From Acidobacteria bacterium AB60 (GTDB taxonomy: Bacteria; Acidobacteriota; Terriglobia; Terriglobales; Acidobacteriaceae), in contig VANK01000001.1 in NCBI GenBank assembly GCA_008682415.1, positions 1,281,510 through 1,345,509 of the forward strand: 64,000 nt of DNA. Direction: 5' to 3'. Within the stretch, counting starts at the first letter, position 1; the number at the start of each line of letters is the position of its first letter. A model generated the notes under the pieces. The model saw only the letters and a list, made by a program, of their open reading frames with translations. It did not search any database and was not told the origin of the DNA. Positions 30,101-39,061 of the stretch are shown here, in pieces. A program made the translations under genes and the position numbers.

Positions 30101-30410
30101 AGTCCTCACGCCCTTGGACACCACCACCAGCCCTCCCACCGAACCCTACCCGCATGGCTCAACCAACGGGCCTGAGACATCCACCGGCCACCAGGGCATC
30201 TGCAGCTTCAACTACTTCTCGCATGCCCCCGGACTTGGCCTGCGCTACCACACGCCCGTCGGACCCATCCGGCTGGACTTCAGCTACAACCTCAATCCGC
30301 CCATCTTTCCGGTAAACGTGAACTACTCCCAGCAGGTGCCAACCGACAACCAGCACGTCGGCGCAGCCAGCCACTTCAACTTCTTCTTCAGCCTGGGACA
30401 GACCTTTTGA
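27171..30410 (+). CDS. Omp85-family outer membrane assembly protein (BamA/TamA-like)
   Basis: Up to 1079 aa. The GTG at 27171 is the longest start; an in-frame TTG at 27192 has GGGGGAG 6 nt upstream and is the better-supported start. Signal peptide (ISILLWLTLLILY), then about five POTRA domains (residues about 60-600; for example VNRIIFEGTVADRLT, RHVERVSVDGNRYFNSGT) and a 16-strand-type Omp85 barrel. The barrel carries the conserved L6 motif LRGF (GGATSLRGFS, about residue 900) and a terminal aromatic strand ending in F (FFFSLGQTF). It inserts beta-barrel proteins into the outer membrane. Adjacent tamB suggests a TamA role, but the POTRA number resembles BamA. Confidence 0.92.
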   Translation: MRAGEKVLRSRFAGRNGDLKPGRHFLRISILLWLTLLILYPPRPAHSQTPPADESRAADSMAQWEGLQVNRIIFEGTVADRLTSAKDHLPQASGVPLSREDVAASLRQLYGTGLFDQIEALGQRDGNGVDLIFRGEARTFIGTVTVDGAKGANVNTQLERAARLNPGTRYTAAKMSRALESMREVVAENGFHEAKITFILTPHPAQLLTDVAFKVISGPQARVGSVAVAGDSGMTVEEFRRFARLRAGALTDRETVNRALAGVLKHYRSQERLEAEIKLEAQEYAAHKVNYRFTANRGPVVRVVVEGARLGSDRIKRLVPVYEEGTVDEDLLNEGNRRTRDYFQALGYFDVKVDHKESGTQTQQVTIVYSVQLGERRHVERVSVDGNRYFNSGTLEQLLSVHAANAFDRHGAYNQALVSADVAALQSVYQNNGFSRVKVTPETGQPIAGPSSGNIPGPRSPAASDSTAPLTLVYHIEEGPQQRVGAVQIIGNSSVQTPLLAGLLNTEAGQLFSPRNLAGDRDALMTDYLSRGFDRARVDIDETNDPTDPSKVNVIFRVSEGQQTFVRDVLLTGLHYTRRATVDRAITLRPGDPLSASALDETQSNLYEFALFNEVNTAVENPNGGESSKTVLLQAVEARRWTLTYGAGFEVQTGTPVNGCQGLLATGVKCTPNGRTGVSPRGLLAITRNNLFGREQSASVQGNYGSLEQRVDLVYQNPHLAGRRNFGMTFTGGYANSQSVTTYVASRLEAGFRFSQTFNRPGSGLSRANTFIYAYDFRRVKVAENTLQVFPAEVPVLAAAVTVGGPGFTWIRDSRDSAVDAHRGTYTSFQEFLSIAPFGAQAQFNRIDASNSSYFGFGKGKYVLARNTRYGQERAFGGGDSQLIPIPERLYAGGATSLRGFSINSAGPRDPETGFPIGGAGALVNSTELRLPPAILPYFGNSLSMVLFHDMGNVFTNAGDAWASILRVSQPNRDSCKVLTPLDTTTSPPTEPYPHGSTNGPETSTGHQGICSFNYFSHAPGLGLRYHTPVGPIRLDFSYNLNPPIFPVNVNYSQQVPTDNQHVGAASHFNFFFSLGQTF

Positions 30411-31150
30411 TGTTCTCGCGACCCAAATCCCGGACCGTAGCCGCGTCATACGCCGCGGCGCTGCTCGCCGCCCTATCCCCAAGTTCGGTCGCGCAGCAAG
30501 CCGCGGTAACTCTCGACCGCGTCGTCGCTGTCGTCAACAACCAGGCGATTCTCTGGAGCGACATCACGGATGCCCTGCATGTTTCCGCCTTGGAACCCCG
30601 CACCCTCAACCAGGGCCCTCCAAATCCGCGTGCCGCCCTCGAGCAGATCATCAGCAGGGATCTCATTCAGCAGCAGATTCGCCAGGAAGACGCCACCGCC
30701 GCCATGCCTGCGGACAAAGATGTGCAGGCGCGGCTAGCAGAGTTGCGTAAGTCTCTGCCCGCCTGCGTGCATATGCAATGTGCCACCGATACCGGATGGA
30801 AGGCATTTCTCGAGAGTCACGATCTGACCCAGACCCAGGTCGAAGAGTATCTCCGGCGACGCCTCGAGATCCTTGCCTTTATTGAAAAGCGCTTCCGGCA
30901 GGGCGTTCGCATCTCCCAGGAAGAGATCGAAACCTACTACCGCGACACCCTTTTGCCCCAGTACGCGAAGGGAGAATCCGCGCCACCCCTGAAAGATGTC
31001 TCCCCGCGCATTGAAGAGATTCTTCTGCAGCAGCAGGTCAATCAGCTCTTCAGCTCCTGGCTTGATAACCTGCGCAAGCAGGGAAACATCGAGGTCCTCG
31101 ACCCAGCCCTGGAGCCTGCACAGGCTCCGCACGACGGGACGGAGCAATGA
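30410..31150 (+). CDS. SurA-like periplasmic chaperone (N-terminal domain type)
   Basis: 246 aa from ATG 30410, overlapping the Omp85 stop as TGATG. Signal peptide (AASYAAALLAALSPSSVAQ), then a SurA-type start VVAVVNNQAILWSDI, the hallmark of SurA/PrsA N-terminal domains, and a helical chaperone core (ISRDLIQQQIRQ, YLRRRLEILAFIEKRF). No parvulin rotamase domain is visible, so it is probably chaperone-only. It would escort unfolded outer membrane proteins to the neighbouring Omp85 protein. Its stop overlaps the tamB start (ATGA). Confidence 0.85.
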   Translation: MFSRPKSRTVAASYAAALLAALSPSSVAQQAAVTLDRVVAVVNNQAILWSDITDALHVSALEPRTLNQGPPNPRAALEQIISRDLIQQQIRQEDATAAMPADKDVQARLAELRKSLPACVHMQCATDTGWKAFLESHDLTQTQVEEYLRRRLEILAFIEKRFRQGVRISQEEIETYYRDTLLPQYAKGESAPPLKDVSPRIEEILLQQQVNQLFSSWLDNLRKQGNIEVLDPALEPAQAPHDGTEQ

Positions 31151-34100
31151 CGTCTATCGGGGAAGTGACGAATCCCAAGCCCAGCGGGCGAAGACGCTTG
31201 CTGTGGAACACGGCCGGCGTCGCCATCGGCCTCATTGCCGTCGTGGGCGCACTCATTCTGTGGGCCGGCTCCGACCAATTTCAAAATCTGGTGCGCGCGC
31301 GTCTCGCGCAACAACTGCAGGCGGTCACTGGCGGCCGCGTCGAGATCGCAGCCTTCCACTGGCGCCTGCTCCGCCTCGAGGCGGAAGCCGATGGCGTCGT
31401 GATCCACGGAGACGAACCCGCCGGGGAAGCGCCCTATGCCGAAGTACAGAAGCTCCGCATCGCGCTCAGCCTCATCGGTCTCTGGAGTCCGCGCATTCTT
31501 TTGCGCGACCTGGAGATCGTCAAGCCCCAGTTCCACCTCATCTTTTATCCCGACGGCGCCACCAACCAGCCGCAACCGGCTCGCGCACAAAACTCCAACC
31601 GCTCCGGCTTGGACACGTTATTCGACCTGCGCGCCGGACACATCGCGGTGGAAGAGGGGTACATCGACCTAGATAACTGGGCCTCCGAGCTCGACGTAAA
31701 GAATCGCTATGAGCCGCTGGACTTCGACGGTGATGATGTCTCGCTCGTAATGCAGTATGTGCCGGCAGGCCGCGATCCGGAACATTACCACATCGAAACC
31801 GGAATCCAGAATCTTGACCTCACCCGCCTCGGCGCCCTCAAAGACACGGTAGCCCCGGTCCACGGCATCCTGAAGGGCTCGCTCGATCTCATGCGCGATG
31901 CGGTCATCGTCACCTCCCTGCAGATCACGTCTGCGGCCCGCGGCAGCAAAGACCGAACCCTGGAGATCGCCGGCGAACTCACCCATTTCGTAGATCCGCG
32001 CTGGCAGGCATCCGTCTCCGGCGACACCGACCTGCGCCTGCTCGATCCCGCACTTGGATACTCCTTCGCACCAGAAGGCATCGCGCACCTCGACCTGAAG
32101 AGTGGCGGACACGACGGTACGTTCTACATCGACGGCGCCGTCCGCGTCGATAACGCTGCTTACGTTGGAACCGGCGTCAACGTGCGGGGACTCGATCTCA
32201 ATGCCCGCGTGCATGCGGATCCGGGCGCCTTGCGGATCACGCCAGTCACCGTGCACTTGCCGCAGGGCGGAGAGATCTCCGGAGAGGTCCTGCTGGCGCA
32301 CTGGCTGCCGCCTTCCCGTGGAACCGTTGTCGCAGCCGCACCTCCGGCATCGCCGCCCACGAAGGGACCTCCGCGAAAAAAATCCGGACTCCGCCCGGCA
32401 GTACCGAAACCACCTGCACGCCAAAAAGCGCCACCACACTCGACCCTTGTAAAGAGTCCCATCGTCGACATTCCCGTGGAAGGCCGAGTCAACGCTCAGT
32501 TTCACGACGTCGCACTCGATACCGTTCTCGACATCGTGGGGCAGCCTCCCTTTCAGCGGCTCGGCCTCACTGCCGTCCTGAATGGCCCGGCCAACGCCAC
32601 TTGGAATCACGGCGACGTCAATACCCTCTCTGTCAGTTCCAGGCTCAGCCTTAGCCCTGGCGCGCACGGGCTCCCAAACGAGGTCCCAGCCAACGGCATC
32701 CTCGACGCGGTCTACAACCAGAAGAACGGGGCTGTTGACCTGCACGACCTGGAACTCAATCTCCCGGCCAGTCATCTCAACGCACGCGGGCTTCTCGGAG
32801 CCTATCCGTTGACGAGCGCGACTGCGCTGACGGTGGATTTCTCTTCAAGAAACCTGGGGGAGTTCGACACCGTCCTGCGCGATCTCGGGTTGCAGCGGAA
32901 TGGGCAGAGTGGGGTGGCCGCCCTCCCCGTATCGATGGGAGGCGATGCGGAGTTCCACGGCACCTGGAAAGGATCGCTCCTCTCTCCCCGGCTGGACGGA
33001 AAACTGCTTGCAAAGCAGCTTTCCCTGGAACTACCGGCCCTGGGCCCGCGAGCCCATCCCCAAACCGTTCAGTGGGACAGCATCGAGGCGGACGGCACCT
33101 ATGACTCCGAACACATCGCCATCGTTCGCGCCCAGCTGCAACACGGGTCTGCGCTCATCTCTCTGGATGGAACGTTGACGGCTTCTCCCCCGGAACCGAA
33201 CCCGGGGAGCCGGCACAGCCACAATTCCGGTGGAGGAACGCCCGCATTCGGCCAGAGCTCAGTGGTTCACGCCCACATCCACGGCACCAGGATCGCCGCA
33301 TCTGACCTGATGCCGCTGGTCGGACTCAATCTCCCCATCTCCGGATCCGTGGACACGCAGCTCACGCTCGATGGTTTGCTGATTCAGCCGGCCGGTTCCG
33401 GGTGGGCGCAACTCAATACCGCTGTGATCTACGGGGAACCGGTCACGAGCGTGCGCCTGCAAGGAGCCTTCGCCAACCGCACTCTTACGGTCACTTCGTT
33501 GGACGCTCGGGCCCGGGCGGGCACGCTCTCTGCATCCGGCAGCTACGCCCTCGATACGAAGAAGATTCAGGGGGAAGCACGCGGCTCGGGCATCGACCTG
33601 TCCCGGATTGAACGCCTGCGGAGCATCGAACAATCGCTCGCCGGGACGCTTGAATTCGCCGTGAAGGCCTCGGGAACCTTCGACGATCCACAGATCGATG
33701 GGCGCGCTTCCGTCGCTTGGCTGGCCATCGAGGGCCGCGATATGGGCACCCTTAGCCTGACAGCCCATACCGCCGATCATTTGCTGCGCTACGACGGCTC
33801 TTCGAACTTCGAACTTGCTACCCTGGCGCTGCATGGGCAAACGGAACTCCACGGCGACTTCCAGACTCAAGCCAGGCTCGACTTCTCGCATTTCGACATA
33901 GCCATGATCTTCAGAATGGGGCACGTGGAGTCGCTCAGTGCACAGTCGTCGCTCAGCGGCCACGCCCAGATCGCCGGCCCCCTGGCTCACCCCGATCAAC
34001 TGCGCGGAGACCTGCGCCTGCCGGAGATGGCCGTGGTCATCGCGGGCGTCCACCTCAAGAGCGATAGCGGCATGCACGCGGCGCTTGACCACGCGCGCCT

Positions 34101-35460
34101 CTCTCTCGATCCGGTGCACATCACCGGCGACGATACCGACCTGCGCGCGCAAGGGACGCTCGGCCTGACGGAGGATCACCGCTTGGACCTTTCTGCCAGC
34201 GGATCGGTCAACCTCAAACTGGCGGAGACTCTTGATCACGACCTCACGGCAGCCGGGACATCCACCTTCCAGGTAGAGGCGCACGGACCGCTCGCCAACC
34301 CCGGACTGCGCGGCCGCGTGGAGTTCCGGAACAGCTCCCTCTCACTGGAAGATCTGCCCAACGGACTCAGCCAACTCCGTGGCACCCTGGAGTTCAACCA
34401 GAACCGCCTCGAAGTGAAATCCCTTACGGCGATGACCGGGGGAGGCCAATTGAGCGTCGGCGGCTACCTCGCCTACCAGAACGGGATCTACGCGGACCTC
34501 ACGGTGACAGGAAAACAGATCCGGATTCGGTATCCGGAGGGCGTAAGCTCTCTCGCGGATGCTGATCTGCGCTTGCAGGGGACGCTGGCCAGCCTCGAGC
34601 TCACTGGAAAAGTGATGATCACGCGCTTTTCGGTCAGCCCCGATTTGGACATTGCCGCCCTCGCCAACCAGGCCAATGCGGTACAGCCCGTCGCCCCCCC
34701 TAATGCACCCTCCAATCACGTACGTCTCAACGTGCGCATCCAGTCTTCTCCGCAGCTGAACTTCCAAAACACCTATGCGAAGCTCGCCGGCGACGTCGAT
34801 CTGCGCCTCAGCGGAACTCTCGCTTCGCCCTCTCTGCTGGGTAGAATCTCCATCACTGAAGGCAGCGCAACCATCGCGGGAACGCGCTACGAGTTGCAGC
34901 GCGGCGACGTCACTTTTACCAATCCGGTCCGCATTCAGCCGAACATCGACCTAAACGCCACAGCCCGGGTCGAGGACTACGACATCACCCTCGGCCTTCA
35001 CGGCACACCGGACAAGATGAGCGTCACCTATCGCAGCGATCCGCCTCTTCCCGAAGCCGACGTGGTGGCGCTGCTGGCGCTGGGCCGCACGCAGAGCGAA
35101 CAGGGCCTCTACACCCAGCAACAACAGCAATCCATCGGCCTCAGTCCGTCCACTGACGTTTTGCTCGGAGGCGCCCTGAACGCCACCGTGAGCAGTCGCG
35201 TCCAGAAGTTGTTCGGCGCGGGTTCCGTCAAAGTTGATCCCACCTACCTCGGCGCTCTCGGCAACTCGACCACGCGCATCACCGTGGAAGAGCAAGTGGG
35301 GAAGAACGTGACCCTGACCTACGCGACCAATGTCGACACCTCCGCACAACAACTCATCCAGGCCGAAGTCGCCATCAATCGCCACGTCTCCATTCAGATG
35401 ACCCGCGATGAATCGGGGGTCTTCTCCATGGTGGTGAAAGCCACCCGTCGTTACCGCTAG
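31147..35460 (+). CDS. tamB: TamB-like translocation and assembly protein (AsmA/DUF490)
   Basis: 1437 aa. A single N-terminal membrane helix (about 20-45, TAGVAIGLIAVVGALILWAG) anchors it in the inner membrane. The rest is a long repetitive beta-rich region of AsmA/TamB type, with a Pro/Lys-rich insertion near 395-435. The C-terminal DUF490 domain (about 1090-1437) includes GRISITEGSATIAGTRYEL and DVVALLALGRTQSE, both typical of TamB ends. It forms a periplasm-spanning groove linked to outer membrane protein and lipid transport. ATGA overlap with the SurA-like gene shows operonic coupling. Confidence 0.92.
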   Translation: MTSIGEVTNPKPSGRRRLLWNTAGVAIGLIAVVGALILWAGSDQFQNLVRARLAQQLQAVTGGRVEIAAFHWRLLRLEAEADGVVIHGDEPAGEAPYAEVQKLRIALSLIGLWSPRILLRDLEIVKPQFHLIFYPDGATNQPQPARAQNSNRSGLDTLFDLRAGHIAVEEGYIDLDNWASELDVKNRYEPLDFDGDDVSLVMQYVPAGRDPEHYHIETGIQNLDLTRLGALKDTVAPVHGILKGSLDLMRDAVIVTSLQITSAARGSKDRTLEIAGELTHFVDPRWQASVSGDTDLRLLDPALGYSFAPEGIAHLDLKSGGHDGTFYIDGAVRVDNAAYVGTGVNVRGLDLNARVHADPGALRITPVTVHLPQGGEISGEVLLAHWLPPSRGTVVAAAPPASPPTKGPPRKKSGLRPAVPKPPARQKAPPHSTLVKSPIVDIPVEGRVNAQFHDVALDTVLDIVGQPPFQRLGLTAVLNGPANATWNHGDVNTLSVSSRLSLSPGAHGLPNEVPANGILDAVYNQKNGAVDLHDLELNLPASHLNARGLLGAYPLTSATALTVDFSSRNLGEFDTVLRDLGLQRNGQSGVAALPVSMGGDAEFHGTWKGSLLSPRLDGKLLAKQLSLELPALGPRAHPQTVQWDSIEADGTYDSEHIAIVRAQLQHGSALISLDGTLTASPPEPNPGSRHSHNSGGGTPAFGQSSVVHAHIHGTRIAASDLMPLVGLNLPISGSVDTQLTLDGLLIQPAGSGWAQLNTAVIYGEPVTSVRLQGAFANRTLTVTSLDARARAGTLSASGSYALDTKKIQGEARGSGIDLSRIERLRSIEQSLAGTLEFAVKASGTFDDPQIDGRASVAWLAIEGRDMGTLSLTAHTADHLLRYDGSSNFELATLALHGQTELHGDFQTQARLDFSHFDIAMIFRMGHVESLSAQSSLSGHAQIAGPLAHPDQLRGDLRLPEMAVVIAGVHLKSDSGMHAALDHARLSLDPVHITGDDTDLRAQGTLGLTEDHRLDLSASGSVNLKLAETLDHDLTAAGTSTFQVEAHGPLANPGLRGRVEFRNSSLSLEDLPNGLSQLRGTLEFNQNRLEVKSLTAMTGGGQLSVGGYLAYQNGIYADLTVTGKQIRIRYPEGVSSLADADLRLQGTLASLELTGKVMITRFSVSPDLDIAALANQANAVQPVAPPNAPSNHVRLNVRIQSSPQLNFQNTYAKLAGDVDLRLSGTLASPSLLGRISITEGSATIAGTRYELQRGDVTFTNPVRIQPNIDLNATARVEDYDITLGLHGTPDKMSVTYRSDPPLPEADVVALLALGRTQSEQGLYTQQQQQSIGLSPSTDVLLGGALNATVSSRVQKLFGAGSVKVDPTYLGALGNSTTRITVEEQVGKNVTLTYATNVDTSAQQLIQAEVAINRHVSIQMTRDESGVFSMVVKATRRYR

Positions 35461-35584
35461 CCCGGGAAACGCATGGCACGGGCAAACATCTTTTAATTCC
35501 CGCGACAAGTCGGGCAGTGGTAACTTAGCTCTGGAAGGCGCGCGCCCTGTTCCGTTCACGTGCCTCGAAGGAAGTAGCTGGTCG

Positions 35585-35986
35585 ATGCTGGTCGAAACGC
35601 CGAAGACACGAGTGCTGGTGGTCGACGATGAACAGCTGATCACCGACACCCTCGCGCTGATCCTCCGCCAGCACGGCTTCGACGTAAGCATTGCTTACAG
35701 CGGCGAAGAGGCGGTGCAAAAGGCAATCACCGTCCGTCCCGACGTGCTGCTCACGGACATCATCATGGGAGAGATGAACGGGCTCGAGGCGGCCATCCTC
35801 ATCTCGGAAGAACTTCCTCAATGCAAAATCCTGTTCTTCTCCGGCCAGCCGGCCACGGCAGACCTGCTCAACCAGTCCAGATTTCTCGGACGAGACTTTG
35901 AAGTCATGGCCAAGCCGGTTCCTCCTGCCATCATCCTGGAGCAGATTCGGGCCATCGTCGCCCGCCCGACGCCAAAAGTGCACTGA
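35585..35986 (+). CDS. Single-domain response regulator (CheY-like receiver)
   Basis: 133 aa, receiver domain only. VLVVDDEQL provides the acidic pocket, the phospho-acceptor is Asp58 in DVLLTDIIMG, and the conserved lysine is in VMAKPV near 108. No output domain follows. It converges on the histidine kinase gene 10 bp away, so the two could be partners, although convergent orientation makes pairing uncertain. Confidence 0.9.
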   Translation: MLVETPKTRVLVVDDEQLITDTLALILRQHGFDVSIAYSGEEAVQKAITVRPDVLLTDIIMGEMNGLEAAILISEELPQCKILFFSGQPATADLLNQSRFLGRDFEVMAKPVPPAIILEQIRAIVARPTPKVH

Positions 35987-35996
35987 AAGATCCCGG

Positions 35997-37844
35997 TCAA
36001 TCGGCGGCCAGGACTGCTTCTTCCGGTAGCGGCAGATTGCTCGGCAGGAAGAGGCTCATTACTGTGCCGGACCCCTCTCCTTGCCGGCTGCGAAAATGCA
36101 GGTAACCGCCCCTTTGCTCGATCAGGCTCTTGGTGATCCACAGGCCAATTCCGGTGCCCACTCCCGCCTTGGTCGTGAAGAATGGGTCGAAGATTCGCTT
36201 CTGCACCTCCGGCGACATACCCATGCCGTCATCCGCGAGCGTCAGCCGAATGCCCTGTTCCAACCCGTTTGTCCAGTTCTTTGCCCTCTGCGCCCTGACC
36301 CAGATCCGCCCCCCGCTGTCGCAGGCGTCGATCGCGTTCGCCACCAGGTTCAAAAGTGCCTGGCGCAGTTCGCCTTCCTTGCCATACACCTTCAGGTCGG
36401 GATGAACGGAAACCTCAACCCGCAGCTCCTTGTTGCGGAGCCGTCGCTCGTAGATCATGAGCGCATCGCGAATGAAATCCGCTACCGGGAGCACCCTCGG
36501 TAATGATGTGCTCCGATAGAAGCCCAGCGTCTGCCGCGCAATGTGAGCCACGCGTGTCAGCTCGCGATCGGCAATCTCCAGATACCGCCGGACCTCCTCT
36601 GGTACGCCTTCGCTCGACAGTGCCAGGAAGATAAAATTCGTGACCGCCTCCAGCGGATTGTTGATTTCGTGCGCAATCGTGGCGGCCATACGTCCGGCGG
36701 TGGCCAGTTTCTCAGCATGCAACACAGCCAGCTGCGCGTTGCGCAGCTCCGTCATGTCGCGCGAAATCGCAATCAGCCGCTCGATCCGGCCATCCCCTCC
36801 CCGAGCCGGGGTGATCCTCACATCCCAGTACCGGGACTTGCCACCAAACGTGCGGCACTCCGCCTGAAAGCCGCCAACAAATCCCGCCGCGCTCTCAGCC
36901 AAAGCAGCTCGTACCCGCGGCCGGTCTTCCTCTTGCCATAGCTCAATCCAGCTCTTGCCCACCAGGCCGCCGGGATCAGAGATTTCCATTGCCTCCACCC
37001 CGGCTGCATTCATGAACTCCAAACCGCCCTTAAGGTCGAGCACCTTGATACAGTCCGCCGTGCTTTGCATGATGGTGTTGGCAATCTCTTCAGTACGGCG
37101 AAGTTTCTCTTCCACCCGAAGCCGCTCTTCAATCTCCCGCTGCCGCATCTCGATCGCCGCCTGCAGCGTCGACGCCTGCTGCTGCAGAGAGCTCACCGCA
37201 CGCCAGCGTTCCGAGTTCCTCATTCGGCTGAAGCTCTCCGCCGGGATCACTTCCTTGTGCTCCGCACAGAGTCGCTGGAAACTGGCGCGCCGTTCCTCCG
37301 TGGCGAACAGGCTCAGCGGGTAGCCGCATCGCAGCGAGAATACCTGCCGCCGCGACAGCTCGTTCCACAACTGCTCCAGCCGCAGCGCAGCGTCGAACTT
37401 GTCTTCCTCGCACAGGATCGAAACCATCTCCCCGAACGCCACGATGCACGACCGCCGGCCGCGCAAGGCCTCGCGGGCCCGAACAAACACCGGCTCCATT
37501 AGCTCGAAAAACAGCTGCCGGTCCGGCCACCCGTCACGCATGAAGCGCGCCAGCATCTCGCGCGCATCCAGGGCCACATACCGCCCGTGATCGGCGGCCA
37601 TATCCAGATCGACCCCAAAGCCCCTCAGCCGCCGCGCGATCTCCTCGAAGTGGCTTTGGGAGGCGATGATCACGCACACCCCCCCGGCTCCCAGGGCGCC
37701 GCCAACAAACTCGCTTAGGCTGTCGAGGAAGACCGGCTCGCTCTCATAGAAATGCACGGCATGGGAGCATGTACCCACCGCCGCTCGGCCGAGGCCCGCA
37801 TCGACGCCCTCATCTTCAGCAATGCCGTGTTGCAAAAACAACAT
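35997..37844 (-). CDS. MEDS-PAS sensor histidine kinase
   Basis: About 615 aa from ATG 37844; the frame extends to 37931 and a start nearer residue 50 is also possible, as no start has a well-spaced binding site. Domains: MEDS/DcmR-type sensory domain (HAVHFYESEPVFLDSLSEFV), coiled coil, PAS domain (ADCIKVLDLKGGLEFMNAAG), HisKA with phospho-acceptor His in TIAHEINNPLEAV, and HATPase_c with N box LLNLVANAIDACD and G boxes DDGMGM and GTGIGLWI. MEDS domains are thought to sense hydrocarbon derivatives; the ligand here is unknown. No transmembrane segment, so cytoplasmic. Confidence 0.9.
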   Translation of the reverse strand: MLFLQHGIAEDEGVDAGLGRAAVGTCSHAVHFYESEPVFLDSLSEFVGGALGAGGVCVIIASQSHFEEIARRLRGFGVDLDMAADHGRYVALDAREMLARFMRDGWPDRQLFFELMEPVFVRAREALRGRRSCIVAFGEMVSILCEEDKFDAALRLEQLWNELSRRQVFSLRCGYPLSLFATEERRASFQRLCAEHKEVIPAESFSRMRNSERWRAVSSLQQQASTLQAAIEMRQREIEERLRVEEKLRRTEEIANTIMQSTADCIKVLDLKGGLEFMNAAGVEAMEISDPGGLVGKSWIELWQEEDRPRVRAALAESAAGFVGGFQAECRTFGGKSRYWDVRITPARGGDGRIERLIAISRDMTELRNAQLAVLHAEKLATAGRMAATIAHEINNPLEAVTNFIFLALSSEGVPEEVRRYLEIADRELTRVAHIARQTLGFYRSTSLPRVLPVADFIRDALMIYERRLRNKELRVEVSVHPDLKVYGKEGELRQALLNLVANAIDACDSGGRIWVRAQRAKNWTNGLEQGIRLTLADDGMGMSPEVQKRIFDPFFTTKAGVGTGIGLWITKSLIEQRGGYLHFRSRQGEGSGTVMSLFLPSNLPLPEEAVLAAD

Positions 37845-38129
37845 GCCTCCGCTACTGGATGATTGACAGTGTCCTAATCTCGTTTCAGACCCACACTTTT
37901 CGATGCTCCGGGCGTAAGTACAAGTTGCCATCCCGGCCCCCTCGCCACTCCCCTTGCAGACACGTCACCCGGCGTCGTATTGCCCCAAATCACTCATGGC
38001 TGTCGATTTTCACCCCGTCTCACACAACTCCGCCGCCCCCTTTGCAATCTCTTTCTGGATAGAAGGACCGAGCGTGTGTAACCGCATCGGTGGTCGCCGC
38101 TCAGCGGCGCAATGTAAGGAGGGAAGAAC
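37845..38129. other. Divergent intergenic region (kinase / BON gene)
   Basis: About 285 bp that should hold the promoters of both divergent genes. A very good ribosome binding site, AAGGAGG, lies 7 nt before the BON gene start. I saw no clear -35/-10 pair and no small gene. Confidence 0.4.
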
Positions 38130-38966
38130 ATGTCCAAGAGGATGGGTATCTCCAGGAACGCCGCGCTCGTCGCCGAGGTCGTCATGATTCTGGGAAGCGC
38201 GGCCGCTGTCGCGCATGCCGCCCCACCGGCCTATGCGGCAGCGAACTCCGCAGTCATCTCGACTTCTGGTTGGTTGCAGGCCGACTCCGGCCTCGCCAAC
38301 GACGTCATGAAGCGCCTCGACAAAAAGCAGTTTAAGAACGTTAAAGCCACTGCCGACGGCAACGGCCTCGTCACCCTCACCGGAACCGTCGACCTCTACG
38401 AATACAAGAACGACGCCGACAAGCGCGCCCATAAAGCCAAGGGCGTAGCCGGCGTGCGCAATGAGATCGAGGTCACCGGCCCCACCGTCTCCGATGCCCA
38501 GTTGCAGCAGAAGCTCACGGAAAAGCTTCAATACGACCGCGTCGGCTACGGCCAGATGTTTGATGCCATCTCCTGCAACGTCCAGAACGGCGTCGTTACC
38601 CTCGGCGGACATGCCCGCACCGACGTCGACAAGGACTCGGCTCTCGCCCTCGCCTCCACCACCCCCGGCGTGAAAGACGTCGTCGACAACATCGAGGTGG
38701 ACCCCGTCTCTATCATGGACGACCAGACCCGCATCGCCGTGGCCCGCGCCGTCTACGGCACTCCGGCTCTGCAGAAGTACGCCACTGATCCCGCGCGGCC
38801 CATCCGCATCTCGGTGCAGAATGGTCACGTCGAGCTGGCCGGCGTCGTCGACAGCGAGGCCGACAAGGACATGGCCAACATCAAGGCCAACCAGGTGCCC
38901 GGCGTCTTCAGCGTGAAGAACGACCTCCAGGTGGCCGGTGGCGCTACCGGCGAAAAGGCTCGCTAA
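38130..38966 (+). CDS. Periplasmic BON-domain protein
   Basis: 278 aa with AAGGAGG 7 nt before the ATG. The signal peptide (RNAALVAEVVMILGSAAAVAHA) is followed by three BON modules at about 50-115, 120-190 and 195-270, each with the family pattern of a GxVxLxGxVD strand and a GVxxVxNxI strand (GLVTLTGTVD, GVVTLGGHAR, GHVELAGVVD). BON domains bind membrane surfaces; OsmY-type proteins protect against osmotic or envelope stress. The same role is inferred here. Confidence 0.88.
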   Translation: MSKRMGISRNAALVAEVVMILGSAAAVAHAAPPAYAAANSAVISTSGWLQADSGLANDVMKRLDKKQFKNVKATADGNGLVTLTGTVDLYEYKNDADKRAHKAKGVAGVRNEIEVTGPTVSDAQLQQKLTEKLQYDRVGYGQMFDAISCNVQNGVVTLGGHARTDVDKDSALALASTTPGVKDVVDNIEVDPVSIMDDQTRIAVARAVYGTPALQKYATDPARPIRISVQNGHVELAGVVDSEADKDMANIKANQVPGVFSVKNDLQVAGGATGEKAR

Positions 38967-39001
38967 GCGCACCCCTTCGCCAGCATCAGGCTGAGAATCA
39001 A

Positions 39002-39027
39002 TGGCTCGGAACACCCGTTCCGAGCCA
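39002..39027 (+). terminator. Strong hairpin after the BON gene
   Basis: Perfect 11-bp inverted repeat TGGCTCGGAAC / GTTCCGAGCCA around ACCC, 35 bp after the BON stop codon. No T-run follows, so termination is likely but not certain. Confidence 0.55.
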
Positions 39028-39061
39028 CTCTCGCCCTCATCCCACTCGATATACTCAAGCC

